From positions 33,049 through 97,048 of the forward strand of contig JAUCBJ010008839.1 in the NCBI GenBank assembly GCA_032718475.1: a stretch of DNA of 64,000 nt, given 5' to 3'. A model generated the notes under the pieces. The model had not been told where the DNA came from. It saw nothing but the letters and a program-made list of their open reading frames with translations, and searched no databases. The translations under genes and the position numbers were made by a program. The DNA comes from Nemertoderma westbladi (lineage: Eukaryota > Xenacoelomorpha > Nemertodermatida > Nemertodermatidae). Shown here piece by piece: positions 57,901-62,887 of the stretch (its first letter is position 1; every line of letters begins with the position of its first letter).

Positions 57901-60651
57901 TGTCACGTCGATAATAGTTGATATGTAGGAACACACAGGTAAGTTGTCACGTCAATAATAGTTGCTATGTAGGAACACACAGGTAAGTTGTCACGTGAAT
58001 AATAGTTCCTATGTAGGAACACACAGGTAAGTTGTCACGTGAATAATAGTTGCTATGTAGGAACACACATGTAAGTTGTCACGTCGATAATAGTTGTTAT
58101 GTAGGAACACACAGGTAAGTTGTCACGTCAATAATAGTTACTATGTAGGAACACACAGGTAAGTTGTCACGTCAATAATAGTTGCTATGTAGGAACACAA
58201 AGGTAAGTTGTCACGTCGTTAATAGTTGCTATGTAGGAACACACAGGTAAGTTGTCACGTGAATAATAGTTGCTATGTAGGAACACACAGGTAAGTTGTC
58301 ACGTGAATAATAGTTGCTATGTAGGAATACACAGGTAAGTTGTCAAGTCAATAATAGTTGCTATGTAGGAACACACAGGTAAGTTGTCACGTGAATAATA
58401 GTTGCTATGTAGGAACACACAGGTAAGTTGTCACGTGAATAATAGTTGCTATGTAGGAACACACATGTAAGTTGTCACGTCGATAATAGTTGCTATGTAG
58501 GAACACACAGGTAAGTTGTCACGTCAATAATAGTTGCTATGTAGGAACACACAGGTAAGTTGTCACGTGAATAATAGTTGTTATGTAGGAACACACAGGT
58601 AAGTTGTCACGTCAATAATAGTTGCTATGTAGGAACACACAGGTAAGTTGTCACGTGAATAATAGTTGCTATGTAGGAACACACATGTAAGTTGTCACGT
58701 CGATAATAGTTGTTATGTAGGAACACACAGGTAAGTTGTCACGTCAATAATAGTTACTATGTAGGAACACACAGGTAAGTTGTCACGTCAATAATAGTTG
58801 CTATGTAGGAACACACAGGTAAGTTGTCACGTCAATAATAGTTGCTATGTAGGAACACACAGGTAAGTTGTCACGTCGATAATAGTTGATATGTAGGAAC
58901 ACACAGGTAAGTTGTCACGTCAATAATAGTTGCTATGTAGGAACACACAGGTAAGTTGTCACGTGAATAATAGTTGCTATGTAGGAACACACAGGTAAGT
59001 TGTCACGTGAATAATAGTTGATATGTAGGAACACACATGTAAGTTGTCACGTCGATAATAGTTGTTATGTAGGAACACACAGGTAAGTTGTCACGTCAAT
59101 AATAGTTACTATGTAGGAACACACAGGTAAGTTGTCACGTCAATAATAGTTGCTATGTAGGAACACACAGGTAAGTTGTCACGTCGATAATAGTTGCTAT
59201 GTAGGAACACACAGGTAAGTTGTCACGTCGATAATAGTTGTTATGTAGGAACACACAGGTAAGTTGTCACGTCAATAATAGTTGCTATGTAGGAACACAC
59301 AGGTAGCTGTCACGTCAATAATAGTTGCTATGTAGGAACACACAGGTAAGTTGTCACGTCGATAATAGTTGCTATGCAGGAACACACAGGTAAGTTATCA
59401 CGTCAATAATAGTTGCTATGTAGGAACACACAGGTAAGTTGTCACGTCAATAATAGTTGCTATGTAGGAACACACAGATAAGTTGTCACGTGAATAATAG
59501 TTGCTATGTAGGAACACACAGGTAAGTTGTCACGTTGATTAATAGTTGCTATGTAGGAACACACAGGTAAGTTGTCACGTCAATAATAGTTGCTATGCAT
59601 GAACACACAGGTAAGTTGTCACGTCAATAATAGTTGCTATGTAGGAACACACAGGTAAGTTGTCACGTGAATAATAGTTGATATGTAGGAACACACAGGT
59701 AAGTTGTCACGTCGATAATAGTTGCTATGAAGGAACACACAGGTAAGTTGTCACGTCAATAATAGTTGCTATGTAGGAACACACAGGTAAGTTGTCACGT
59801 GAATAATAGTTGCTATGTAGGAACACACAGGTAAGTTGTCACGTCGATAATAGTTGCTATGCAGGAACACACAGGTAAGTTGTCACGTCGTTAATAGTTG
59901 CTATGTAAGAACACACAGGTAAGTTGTCACGTCAATAATAGTTGCTATGTAGGAACACACAGGTAAGTTGTCACGTCGATAATAGTTGCTATGCAGGAAC
60001 ACACAGGTAAGTTGTCACGTCGATAATTACAACGTAAACCGAAAGTCTATTTATTTTACATATAATTTGCCACTTTCCATGAACGCTATGTTCTTGATGA
60101 TAATGTTCGGTTTTCACTAAGGTGCAATGCCGACGGACACAGTAAAATAGCGCCCCCAGATCTCGCGTTCAGCGATACGTTATCCAAGTGCATTCCTCTG
60201 TGACTGGGCGTTTTAGGAAAGCAGTCTCTTCAGCAGTTCAGCCCATCATGGGCTGCCATACAGCAGCAGAGCATGAGATATCACTGCTCCTCCAGATCCT
60301 GGATGAACTTGTGGATGGCAGACCAGGCTCTCCCTCTACGAATACGGAGATCTCCACCAGACCTCCGATTCCGAACCCAGCCAGGAGCCAAAGTAGCAGA
60401 AGTCATTCACATGACTTACCAGTCCACCACCCAGCGATTGGATGTTATCACGATCAACTTTTTGCTGGTCTGAGTTCATGTTTACTGTAAGAATTGTTGA
60501 TATTTTTGCTATTCACATTACATTTCTTACTCTTTAGGAGCTCTATGTTCAGCAGAAGAGTTTGAATGCCCTACCGGAGAATGTATCCCTATTACCCAAC
60601 ACTGTAACTCTATTAACGACTGTGGTGACGGAAGTGACGAGTTGTTCTGCA
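12932..60651 (+). CDS. Secreted astacin (M12A) metalloprotease with EGF and LDLa modules (gene span; 3' end outside window)
   Basis: Ten exon positions were joined by GT-AG rules with consistent phase: 12932-12997, 14057-14125, 14630-14725, 30602-30824, 35389-35557, 40015-40090, 40980-41183, then 42336-42462 or 49783-49912, then 56950-57057 and 60538-60651. The product has a signal peptide (1-~20), a propeptide with a VDGD aspartate switch (D92) and a basic KRK site (127-129). The zinc peptidase domain starts at about residue 137 ([11 protein letters not shown]). [12 protein letters not shown] (H239, E240, H243, H249) is the zinc site and SLMHYG (M296, Y298) the Met-turn. C171, C209, C231 and C342/343 match the two conserved astacin disulfides. 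An EGF-like and an LDLa module follow. All catalytic residues are present. Astacins cleave matrix proteins, growth factor regulators or egg coats; the substrate here is unknown. The reading frame is open at the last exon, so more modules lie beyond the window or in unrecognised exons. Confidence 0.93.
12998..14056 (+). other. Astacin intron 1
   Basis: Starts GTAAGC and ends TTAATTTCAG. No repeat array or embedded gene was seen; the 3' part (13960-14046) is a run of TATATTCTAT-like AT repeats. Confidence 0.8.
14057..14125 (+). CDS. Astacin exon 2: propeptide
   Basis: Twenty-three codons (residues 23-45), starting LPLEYS and ending DQTPE. It is flanked by TTTCAG and GAG|GTAAGA, phase 0 on both sides. 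Basic and polar, as expected for a propeptide; no domain recognised on its own. Confidence 0.8.
14377..14461 (+). repeat. Dispersed direct repeat, copy 2 (intron 2)
   Basis: Partner of 12692-12784. It is in the same orientation, about 1.7 kb downstream. Confidence 0.8.
14630..14725 (+). CDS. Astacin exon 3: propeptide
   Basis: Thirty-two codons (residues 46-77), starting [11 protein letters not shown] and ending RFVSPE. Acceptor TTTGTTTCAG, donor GAG|GTATAA, phase 0 at both ends. Read-through into the intron meets a stop at once (GTA TAA). The donor lies in a duplicated segment. Confidence 0.8.
14723..14873 (+). repeat. 76-bp tandem duplication spanning the exon 3 splice donor
   Basis: Two almost identical 76-bp copies, 14723-14798 and 14799-14873. 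Each begins GAGGTATAAAAATAAATTTA, so the exon 3 end and its 5' splice site exist twice. The second donor, if used, would add 76 nt and a premature stop. Confidence 0.95.
15113..21262. repeat. 42-bp minisatellite, about 145 copies (astacin intron 3)
   Basis: Units of about 42 bp built on TATTGTGGACGTAGAATATT and GCACTGCCATAGACACAGCT. Variants include CACGGCTC, GAGACAGCTCAA, TACAGTGGACG, and a short GGAAGTTGAAGGTTGCAGTG form that recurs at intervals, evidence of higher-order amplification. Minus-strand frames (repeating [20 protein letters not shown]) are artefacts of the array. Confidence 0.97.
21263..22409. other. AT-rich 3' flank of NELFB
   Basis: No exon recognised. It contains a MITE (listed separately). 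The minus-strand 3' UTR of NELFB must run into this region; several TTTATT words (AATAAA on minus), for example near 21963, are candidate poly(A) signals. Confidence 0.4.
21423..21747. mobile_element. MITE with CAGGGTTGCCACTC terminal inverted repeats
   Basis: A 14-bp perfect TIR, CAGGGTTGCCACTC, occurs at both ends and is flanked by TCAGA on each side (21418-21422 and 21748-21752), a possible 5-bp target duplication. The 325-bp interior has subterminal TTCCCTGACT.T repeats and no coding capacity. The CAGGGTTGCCA start recalls many hAT-like MITEs, but a 5-bp duplication does not fit hAT, so the superfamily is open. Confidence 0.75.
22410..23072 (-). CDS. NELFB: NELFB exon 2
   Basis: Encodes VFKEPRLSS... 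to the stop after MESD. It starts at the acceptor TTACCCAG|GTGTTTAAG. The GTG is an internal Val codon, not a start. The C-terminal helical part is more diverged from vertebrates than exon 1. Confidence 0.93.
   Translation of the reverse strand: MFKEPRLSSDTISKLVPSIQSVMVDDQIRLSDSRIIEELARDHPEDEPGSLPTPEPLPKTVVAGIKCNKLAVLITLQYVDKVCNGNYGRHNIPRLLPLLADCELDIWQNDSLINGLVSSLCSIPDEFARPAFCQGVFDEFLLRSSSSQENVIKHVVRLLYFVAYKMPVDILVTILEVVRPGEEHSVPVHKAYTTLRDKLDKSVLSKDDEDTDVSDNMESD
22410..24798 (-). CDS. NELFB: Negative elongation factor subunit B (COBRA1), two exons
   Basis: Join of complement 23725-24798 (codons 1-358) and 22410-23072 (codons 359-577 plus stop and junction), about 578 aa counting rules as in the human protein of ~580 aa. 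NELF-B is the scaffold subunit of the NELF complex, which with DSIF holds RNA polymerase II in promoter-proximal pause in the nucleus. Recognition rests on collinear matches to vertebrate [94 protein letters not shown]. The only intron (23073-23724) begins CAG|GTATTG and ends TTACCCAG|GTG. The tail is acidic ([14 protein letters not shown]). The whole gene lies antisense within intron 3 of the astacin gene. No frameshift or lost segment was seen. Confidence 0.95.
23542..23590. mobile_element. Degraded fragment resembling MITE family 1
   Basis: Within the NELFB intron, GAAGCGGGTTACAGTGG and CTAACCAAAACAATAAAC resemble the arm of the element at 27646-28070 (GGAGCAGGTTACAGAGG, AACCAAAACAATAAAC). 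Only a short match; ends not defined. Confidence 0.4.
23725..24798 (-). CDS. NELFB: NELFB exon 1
   Basis: Starts ATGTCGGGACTCGAAGAGAT and encodes residues 1-358, ending at AWDIIDSQ just before CAG|GTATTG. The long single exon contains the conserved N-terminal and central helical regions of NELF-B. Reading on past the donor gives a non-homologous 29-residue tail, which supports the splice site. Confidence 0.95.
24799..26547. other. NELFB promoter side and unannotated intron sequence
   Basis: The first ~200 bp should hold the NELFB 5' UTR and promoter (minus strand); no TATA box is obvious. Beyond it no exon, gene or array could be supported, and short frames at 25040-25517 have no recognisable features. 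Confidence 0.4.
26548..26596. mobile_element. Partial copy of MITE family 1
   Basis: GTAAAGAAGCAGGTTACAGA and GGAACCAAAACAATAAATGA match the right arm of the full element at 27646-28070. The left arm is missing. Confidence 0.6.
27325..27545 (-). mobile_element. Degraded 3' fragment of RTE-like retrotransposon ORF
   Basis: The minus-strand translation gives [27 protein letters not shown], which parallels the + copy at 29815-30375 ([15 protein letters not shown]...MTFLRRIL). This is the conserved C-terminal region of RTE-like non-LTR retrotransposon proteins. Frameshifts and stops show it is dead. Confidence 0.65.
27646..28070. mobile_element. MITE family 1, full-length fold-back copy
   Basis: A 425-bp element whose two halves are inverted copies: TCAGGGTGACTA...AAAGACCAAAGACCCAAATAAT at the left and its complement at the right, with arms of nearly 200 bp up to a short centre. 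The arms share CCCAACACGC.TCTGTAACCTGCTCCTTTA and AATGGCAATGGGACCTAA with copies at 9722 and 55064. The frame at 27949-28137 lies inside it and is not a gene. The DNA can fold into a long hairpin. Confidence 0.85.
28500..29141. other. Intron 3 sequence, no feature
   Basis: Single-copy-looking AT-rich DNA. The A-rich block just before it (28430-28490, AAATACTTTCGAAAAAAA) is complementary to the T-rich block at about 27185-27320, an inverted pair flanking the RTE fragment and the MITE. Confidence 0.35.
29142..29464. mobile_element. Element bounded by perfect 34-bp inverted repeats with tRNA-like SINE head inside
   Basis: 29142-29175 and 29431-29464 are exact reverse complements over 34 bp (they contain AGAAGGGATCTAGGGGTCTT). 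Inside, on the minus strand next to the right repeat, lies a tRNA-like sequence at about 29385-29435: GGTGGCCTAGTGGTTGTAGT (A box) and GGTTCGAATCC (B box), typical of tRNA-derived SINEs. No functional tRNA fold was found, so a SINE head is the better reading. Confidence 0.7.
29815..30375 (+). mobile_element. RTE-like retrotransposon, 5'-truncated copy
   Basis: The translation gives [20 protein letters not shown], then in other frames [20 protein letters not shown] and VHNLVLWQP, then [25 protein letters not shown]. This order is the C-terminal end of the reverse transcriptase protein of RTE-like elements. Frameshifts break the frame. The 3' end has CAGCATTCTTAA and a GTAGTAGTAGTA tail. Related pieces are at 27325, 35128, 55605 and 60150. 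Confidence 0.8.
30602..30824 (+). CDS. Astacin exon 4: propeptide end and start of catalytic domain
   Basis: Residues 78-151 plus one base of codon 152. VTVDGDM carries the conserved xxGD aspartate (D92) that blocks the zinc in pro-astacins. SKRKG (126-130) is a candidate basic maturation site, and [15 protein letters not shown] opens the peptidase domain. Acceptor TTATTCGCAG, donor ACTAA|GTAAGT, phase 1. Confidence 0.93.
30825..31490 (+). other. Astacin intron 4, proximal part
   Basis: Starts GTAAGTTGG. AT-rich, with no repeat array or gene seen. Confidence 0.6.
31491..33045. mobile_element. Fold-back element with ACGTTTCGGCC subrepeat arms
   Basis: The left arm (31491-31596) has several copies of GACGTTTCGGCCTAGGACG-like units. 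The right arm (32944-33045) has about seven in inverted orientation (GGGCCGAAACGTCC). The outer ends also match (ATACAGTA.GGT..ACAGACGTTTCGG). The interior is AT-rich and non-coding apart from a nested SINE at 32372-32613. Short frames at 32918-33214 are read through the arm. Confidence 0.75.
32372..32613 (-). mobile_element. tRNA-derived SINE, copy A (single internal unit)
   Basis: On the minus strand: GGCGGGGTAGCTCAGTTGGT (A box) and GTAGGTTCAGCCCCGCC (B-box region) form a tRNA-like head. A body with AAATGAGTACCAGTTAAATA follows, then one copy of the GGATAGGAGTAGCGCCCATC unit, then GAAAGAGGAGCCTTCGGGTC and a GCTTGCTTGCTTGC tail. Flanks TCATTAATTTTT and TCATTCATTTTA may be a decayed target duplication. 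It is nested in the fold-back element. Confidence 0.9.
33046..33474 (+). other. Intron 4 sequence, no feature
   Basis: A slightly GC-richer stretch at 33140-33290, otherwise AT-rich. No exon or repeat could be supported. Confidence 0.4.
33475..34356 (-). mobile_element. L2/CR1/Jockey-like non-LTR retrotransposon, 5'-truncated
   Basis: A minus-strand frame at 34355-33864 (163 codons) encodes the C-terminal region of a LINE reverse transcriptase protein: [60 protein letters not shown] and [10 protein letters not shown]. This order is typical of L2/CR1/Jockey-type elements. The catalytic RT motifs and endonuclease are missing (5' truncation). The 3' UTR runs to the ATTTATTTATATAGCGCC-like end near 33490-33515 followed by AATAAT repeats. 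The remaining frame is intact, suggesting a fairly young insertion. Confidence 0.85.
34546..34615. repeat. C-rich homopolymer tract
   Basis: About 70 bp of C interrupted by single A or G. Length uncertain because of slippage. Confidence 0.9.
34616..35127 (+). other. Intron 4 sequence, no feature
   Basis: No exon or array was recognised. The segment 35030-35060 is a C-rich low-complexity run. Confidence 0.4.
35128..35232 (+). mobile_element. RTE-like element, 3' terminal fragment
   Basis: GTCATGGGTGATAGGGAGTT, GTGGCGGCGCAATTTTGTCG and CAGCATTCTTAAAAATGCAGCTGCAATGCAG match the 3' end of the copy at 29815-30375, including the GTAGTAG tail. Extreme 5' truncation. Confidence 0.85.
35389..35557 (+). 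CDS. Astacin exon 5: catalytic domain
   Basis: Completes codon 152 and encodes residues 153-207 plus two bases. [20 protein letters not shown] is the classical N-terminal helix of astacins with its first conserved cysteine (C171). [12 protein letters not shown] leads to the next exon. Acceptor AATTTCAG, donor CAAAG|GTAAAC, phases 1 and 2. Confidence 0.93.
35856..39507. repeat. 36-bp VNTR born inside a SINE
   Basis: Units of about 36-37 bp, GATAGGAGTAGCGCCCACCC plus CTACCCTCGGGTAGCA, each holding a CTACC..CGGGTAG palindrome. About 73 units lie before and 11 after the LTR at 38511-39093. Higher-order repeats are visible: a ~327-bp block repeats at 35879 and 36206, and a ~363-bp block at 37336 and 37699. 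Frames on either strand ([24 protein letters not shown]) are array artefacts. Confidence 0.97.
38511..39093. mobile_element. Solo LTR inserted in the SINE VNTR
   Basis: A 583-bp insertion beginning TGTGAGCG and ending CCCGTCACA, the TG...CA ends of an LTR, flanked by the 5-bp direct repeat GTAAC (38506-38510 and 39094-39098). Removing it restores the 36-bp array. It contains a perfect 13-bp-stem hairpin at 38584-38612, a G-run near 38707-38722 and an ATATATATT box near 38815. No internal coding region remains, so it arose by LTR-LTR recombination. Superfamily not determined. Confidence 0.85.
39558..40014 (+). other. Astacin intron 5, distal part
   Basis: No gene. At 39841-39905 a short imperfect duplication of GGTTCTACG.AGTAG.GGTAC is seen. 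It ends TTGTATTTTAG at the exon 6 acceptor. Confidence 0.5.
40015..40090 (+). CDS. Astacin exon 6: catalytic domain
   Basis: Completes codon 208 and encodes residues 209-233. [10 protein letters not shown] and [11 protein letters not shown] match the astacin segment before the zinc helix and bring C209 and C231, which should pair. Donor TAT|GTAAGT, phase 0. Confidence 0.92.
40091..40979 (+). other. Astacin intron 6
   Basis: AT-rich, GTAAGT to CGCAG. A 62-codon minus-strand frame at 40645-40833 has two closely spaced cysteines (CVAGCNN) but no recognised family, so it is not called. Confidence 0.6.
40980..41183 (+). CDS. Astacin exon 7: zinc site and Met-turn
   Basis: Sixty-eight codons (234-301). 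[12 protein letters not shown] is the astacin signature: H239, H243 and H249 bind zinc and E240 is the general base. [15 protein letters not shown] is the conserved follow-on. SLMHYG gives the Met-turn (M296) with Y298, the fifth zinc ligand. Donor AAAAG|GTAACG, phase 0; read-through would stop at GTA ACG GAC TAA. Confidence 0.97.
41181..41726 (+). repeat. 41-bp minisatellite including the exon 7 splice donor
   Basis: About 12-13 units of AAGGTAACGGACTAACTCTC followed by TAACTAGTTTACATACTGGTA. Each unit has AAAG|GTAACGG, the same sequence as the exon 7 donor. A short variant block near 41520-41560 is made of CTAGTAACTAGT words. Confidence 0.95.
41727..42335 (+). other. Astacin intron 7, distal part
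   Basis: AT-rich sequence with no feature, ending TTGGTACTTTAG at exon 8a. Confidence 0.6.
42336..42462 (+). CDS. Astacin exon 8a (alternative): end of catalytic domain
   Basis: Forty-two codons plus one base: [20 protein letters not shown], then [20 protein letters not shown] and CG. This is the post-Met-turn segment of astacins, with the last conserved cysteine (C342). Acceptor ACTTTAG, donor GTG|GTGGGT, phases 0 and 1. It is a homologue of exon 8b: about 21 of 42 residues identical by eye, with the same splice-site layout. The frame is intact, so it is not obviously a dead duplicate. Confidence 0.88.
42985..49590. repeat. 36-bp minisatellite, about 180 copies, between alternative exons 8a and 8b
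   Basis: Units of 33-40 bp built on TTAGTGTAGGGTGCAAGTAC and ACTAGGCCCCATTTAATT. Three main variants (CACTAGGCCCC, TATACTAGGTCCC, CAATTAATAGGCCCC) alternate in recurring orders, so the array has higher-order structure. Frames ([17 protein letters not shown]) are artefacts. Confidence 0.97.
49783..49912 (+). CDS. Astacin exon 8b (alternative): end of catalytic domain
   Basis: Forty-three codons plus one base: [20 protein letters not shown], then [20 protein letters not shown] and QCS. It fits the astacin consensus (YFSKN...P T, MGQR..LS..D, N.LY.C) slightly better than 8a and carries C343. Acceptor TTTGCGTCTAG, donor CCG|GTGGGT, phases 0 and 1. Its length of 130 nt, like the 127 nt of 8a, is 1 mod 3. 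Confidence 0.92.
49967..54390. repeat. 61-bp minisatellite with a short 33-bp variant, about 75 units
   Basis: Unit: CATTCACTTATAAACGCACA, CGCATTTAGTCCCCTTATTT, GCTGCACTCAACATGTAATCG. A shortened form (TGCACTAAACGCACACGCAT, lacking the TCAACATGTAATCGCATTCACTTAT part) is interspersed in a regular way. TCCCC, TCCAC and TCGCC subtypes cluster from left to right, showing local amplification. It starts about 54 bp after the exon 8b donor. A short AT-rich interruption is at 50215-50330. Confidence 0.97.
54391..55063 (+). other. Intron sequence after the 61-bp array
   Basis: AT-rich. A 79-codon frame at 54399-54638 has a hydrophobic stretch but no homology that I recognise, and no splice context; not called. 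Confidence 0.4.
55064..55315. mobile_element. MITE family 1, copy 3
   Basis: CAAAGACCAAAGACCCAA, TAACTTTCGTTTATTGTTTTGG and CCAACACGCCTCTGTAACCT are shared with the copies at 9722 and 27646. The ends CTGGATTAGTAC and GTACTCACCCAG are imperfect inverted repeats. Confidence 0.75.
55605..56390 (+). mobile_element. RTE-like retrotransposon fragment including part of the RT domain
   Basis: In shifting frames it reads [20 protein letters not shown], then [11 protein letters not shown] (RT motif before the YADD box), then [17 protein letters not shown], then FAGYCF and [10 protein letters not shown]. It belongs to the same family as 29815-30375 but extends further 5'. The YADD region and several parts are deleted, and many stops make it inactive. 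Confidence 0.8.
56391..56949 (+). other. Intron sequence upstream of exon 9
   Basis: No gene or array. The first ~90 bp may be tail sequence of the retrotransposon. It ends TTACGTTGCAG. Confidence 0.45.
56950..57057 (+). CDS. Astacin exon 9: EGF-like module
   Basis: Phase 1-1 exon of 108 nt. [20 protein letters not shown], then [15 protein letters not shown]. Six cysteines (347, 353, 363, 365, 367, 374) in the spacing seen in the Cys-rich/EGF-like segment that follows many astacin domains (GY.G..C.C.CP.G..G..C). Donor CACAG|GTAAGT; the last 13 nt and the donor are part of a large tandem array. Confidence 0.88.
57045..60025 (+). repeat. 44-bp minisatellite carrying the exon 9 splice donor, about 67 copies
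   Basis: The unit is AGGAACACACAGGTAAGTTG, TCACGTCAATAATAGTTGCT, ATGT (44 bp). The first unit overlaps the true exon 9 end (ATACAGGAACACACAG|GTAAGTTG), so nearly every unit carries an intact CAG|GTAAGT 5' splice site. Small variants (CGTCGATAA, CGTGAATAA, CACATGTAAG, TGTTATG) recur in blocks about 530-570 bp apart, showing higher-order amplification. Use of any later donor would add GGTAAGTTGTCACGT... and reach a TAA/TAG stop quickly. Confidence 0.98.
60150..60480 (-). mobile_element. RTE-like retrotransposon fragment (RT C-terminal part)
   Basis: The minus-strand translation gives [16 protein letters not shown], then [16 protein letters not shown] across a frameshift, then [14 protein letters not shown]. 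This is the thumb/C-terminal region of RTE-like RT and overlaps the family seen at 29815 ([13 protein letters not shown]). Plus-strand frames at 60188-60490 are its shadow. Confidence 0.7.
60538..60651 (+). CDS. Astacin exon 10: LDL-receptor class A module
   Basis: Phase 1-1 exon of 114 nt. [20 protein letters not shown], then [17 protein letters not shown]. Six cysteines (384, 391, 396, 403, 409, 418) and the calcium-binding acidic pattern D..CGDGSDE are complete, so the module should bind Ca2+ and may contact ligands or membranes. Acceptor TTACTCTTTAG, donor CA|GTAAGT. The frame stays open, so the gene continues. Confidence 0.95.
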
Positions 60652-60904
60652 GTAAGTAAATGAATATTTTTTTACATACAATATATTTAATAATTCTTAA
60701 CGCCAAAGCTTAATGCCAAAGCAAACGAAAGACCATTCGTTTTAACAATTTGAATATTTTTACTATGTTAGCGTCGGATATTGTCATCTAATGGTGGTGT
60801 ATATATAGTCTTGGGTGCCGGTATGTCTATGGGCGGTTGTGTATCCAACCAGTGTGTCTGTCGTCTATCTCTGGTTGTGGCTTTGTCAAGCTTACGATAT
60901 AATC

Positions 60905-61163
60905 GTAGTTTAAGGCGGGGTAGCTCAGTTGGTTGAGCGCCGGGCCTGCAATCTATTGGTTGTAGGTTCAGCCCCGCCAGGGTCCACTCAGCCTTTCATC
61001 CACTGGGGTCGATGAAATGAGTACCAGTTAAATAACTGGGAGCAAATCTTGGGATAGGAGTAGCGCCCACCCCTACCCTCGGGTAGCAGCTATCGAAAGA
61101 GGAGCCTTCGGGTCGCCTCCGGCTTCGGCCAACTGTTTGCTTGCTTGCTTTGCTTTTGCTTGC
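60905..61163 (+). mobile_element. tRNA-derived SINE, copy C (single internal unit)
   Basis: GGCGGGGTAGCTCAGTTGGT, GTAGGTTCAGCCCCGCCAG, body, one GGATAGGAGTAGCGCCCACC unit, GAAAGAGGAGCCTTCGGGTC and a GCTTGCTTGCTT tail. Flanked by TACGATATAATC at 60893-60904 and 61164-61175, a clear 12-bp target-site duplication. The minus frame at 60996-61184 lies in it. Confidence 0.93.
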
Positions 61164-61175
61164 TACGATATAATC

Positions 61176-62840
61176 TCTAACCAAGAAAGTATCCTAATTT
61201 GAAAGTCACATCAGATAATTGTTTGTGTCGCCAATCGGCTTTGTGAGGTACAGCAACGCTACTTAAACGACCAGGGTTTGCACAAAGAACGATATCATAG
61301 TTTGATTAGCACATGTAGAGGAAGTTTGTACTGTATATCTTTTGGCAATGAAATGTACAGGGCGATCGCAGCGAAAGTTTTGTTGTAAAAGAACGAGTAC
61401 AATGTAGGTTACGTCACGCCCTAGCTAACATCTGAAATGGACAAAAGAGTTTATAAATGGCTATCCTTAATTAGTATTCATATGAATGCCTGTAAATGGC
61501 GAAATTGCAATATATTGAGTGGGTGAGCAATCTAAGAGCCATTCGTACTGGTTAAACATTCAGCGTGATTAGAAACCCTTGTTCACGTTTCTATTTAACA
61601 TTACTTTTCTTTCGACCAAATACTCTTATCGTTTATAACTGACTCACATTCTCAGAAATTACCCCACGACGAAGTTTGTCCACGAACTAGAAATCGCATA
61701 TTTCGTCCGGGAAATTTCCGTAATTTAACAATTAATGTTAGGCCGACTAATCTACCAACTTGAGTTTTCTGCTCACTTTGTGTGACCGGAACCCCACCGT
61801 GTTATGTTGAAGTGACGTCCTTAGAGTGAGAAATAATAAGCTTAAAATGAGTCCAAGTACTCTTTATCAGAATGTCAGATAATAATGATGCCCCAGTGGT
61901 GGTTTCTATGCTGGCTTCACCAATAGCCCACGATGCTGTATTTGTTTTATCATCCTGTTTGCATCACCACAGTTTCCCTTCTATAACGACATCCTTCACT
62001 TTCAACTGGCATCCATTGATGATGCTGCTTGCACCTCAACTCCCTAAATAGCTGTGAAATCCCTAAATATACTACTGAGATTAAATTATTGATTTTTACT
62101 TACAATGGACAGGTGGAGGGTCGTTTATAGTTTCTGAATTGCAATGCGAGTTGGAATGTAATCATCAACTAGGTAGTGCGCATATTATTATTTTATTGGG
62201 CAACTATTAATTGTTCTTATAAAAAATAATCTGTAGATAAAACGTGTCAACTTTTCCGAAAAATATTTATGTTATTTGACAAAAGTAATGGATTACTTTA
62301 CGCAGAATGCCAGTTTATAATAATAACAATATTTGTTACTTTGGGTCAACGGTAAAAATCATGTGAAATTCGTAACGGTTCTTACTGGAAAAACATATAT
62401 GTTTGTTGTTTTTTTTTTACTCCTAAAAACAACAAGGCCATTTGAACGATGATATCACATTTTAATCACATATACAGTAACGGGAGCTCAGAAGGTTGTA
62501 AGGTACATTTTCAGGACAAGCTTAACCAGGAGACTAGAATAATTTTCTGGGATATAATTAAATGTAATTACGCTTTGAAATAGAGAGCGTCGCAAACTTT
62601 ATCATGTCTAGTGCCTATATTATATTTTATTATATTATATTTTAAATTGTCAGTTTCATTCAACGCATTATTAACATGAACATTTTATAATGTTTTCACT
62701 TTCAGTCATTTAGCCATCATGTCACCAAAGCGAAAGATGTACTGAAGAAGTCTCCCTGTAGACTTCTTAAATGAAAGGTTAATAATGTGGGGCGAGCCAC
62801 GAAGTGAGTGAGCCTTAGCGTAGTGGTACCATTAATCAAC
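61176..62840 (+). other. Astacin intron 10, proximal part
   Basis: AT-rich, with no exon or array recognised. 62785-62820 (GGGCGAGCCACGAAGTGAGT) resembles short dispersed sequence seen in reverse near 12220-12235. Confidence 0.4.
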
Positions 62841-62887
62841 CTGTCGTTCTGTCGTTCTGTCGTTCTGTCGTTCTGTCGTTCTGTCGT
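62841..62887. repeat. (CTGTCGTT)n microsatellite
   Basis: Six tandem copies of the octamer CTGTCGTT. It is followed by GTTCAATTTTAAACGTTAAT and a non-coding stretch that looks like part of a dispersed element, but no second copy is present in the window. Confidence 0.9.

Noticed and set aside
49967-60025. Possible CRISPR-like arrays
   Set aside because: The units are contiguous tandem repeats without unique spacers, and the genome is eukaryotic.
60188-60490. 100-codon plus-strand frame
   Set aside because: The opposite strand encodes a degraded RTE-like RT segment, which explains the open frame.
60905-60985. Possible tRNA gene (also 35719 and 32613)
   Set aside because: A and B boxes are present, but the sequence continues into a shared body and tail, with a target duplication at 60893/61164. 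It is a SINE head, and no clean anticodon arm was found.
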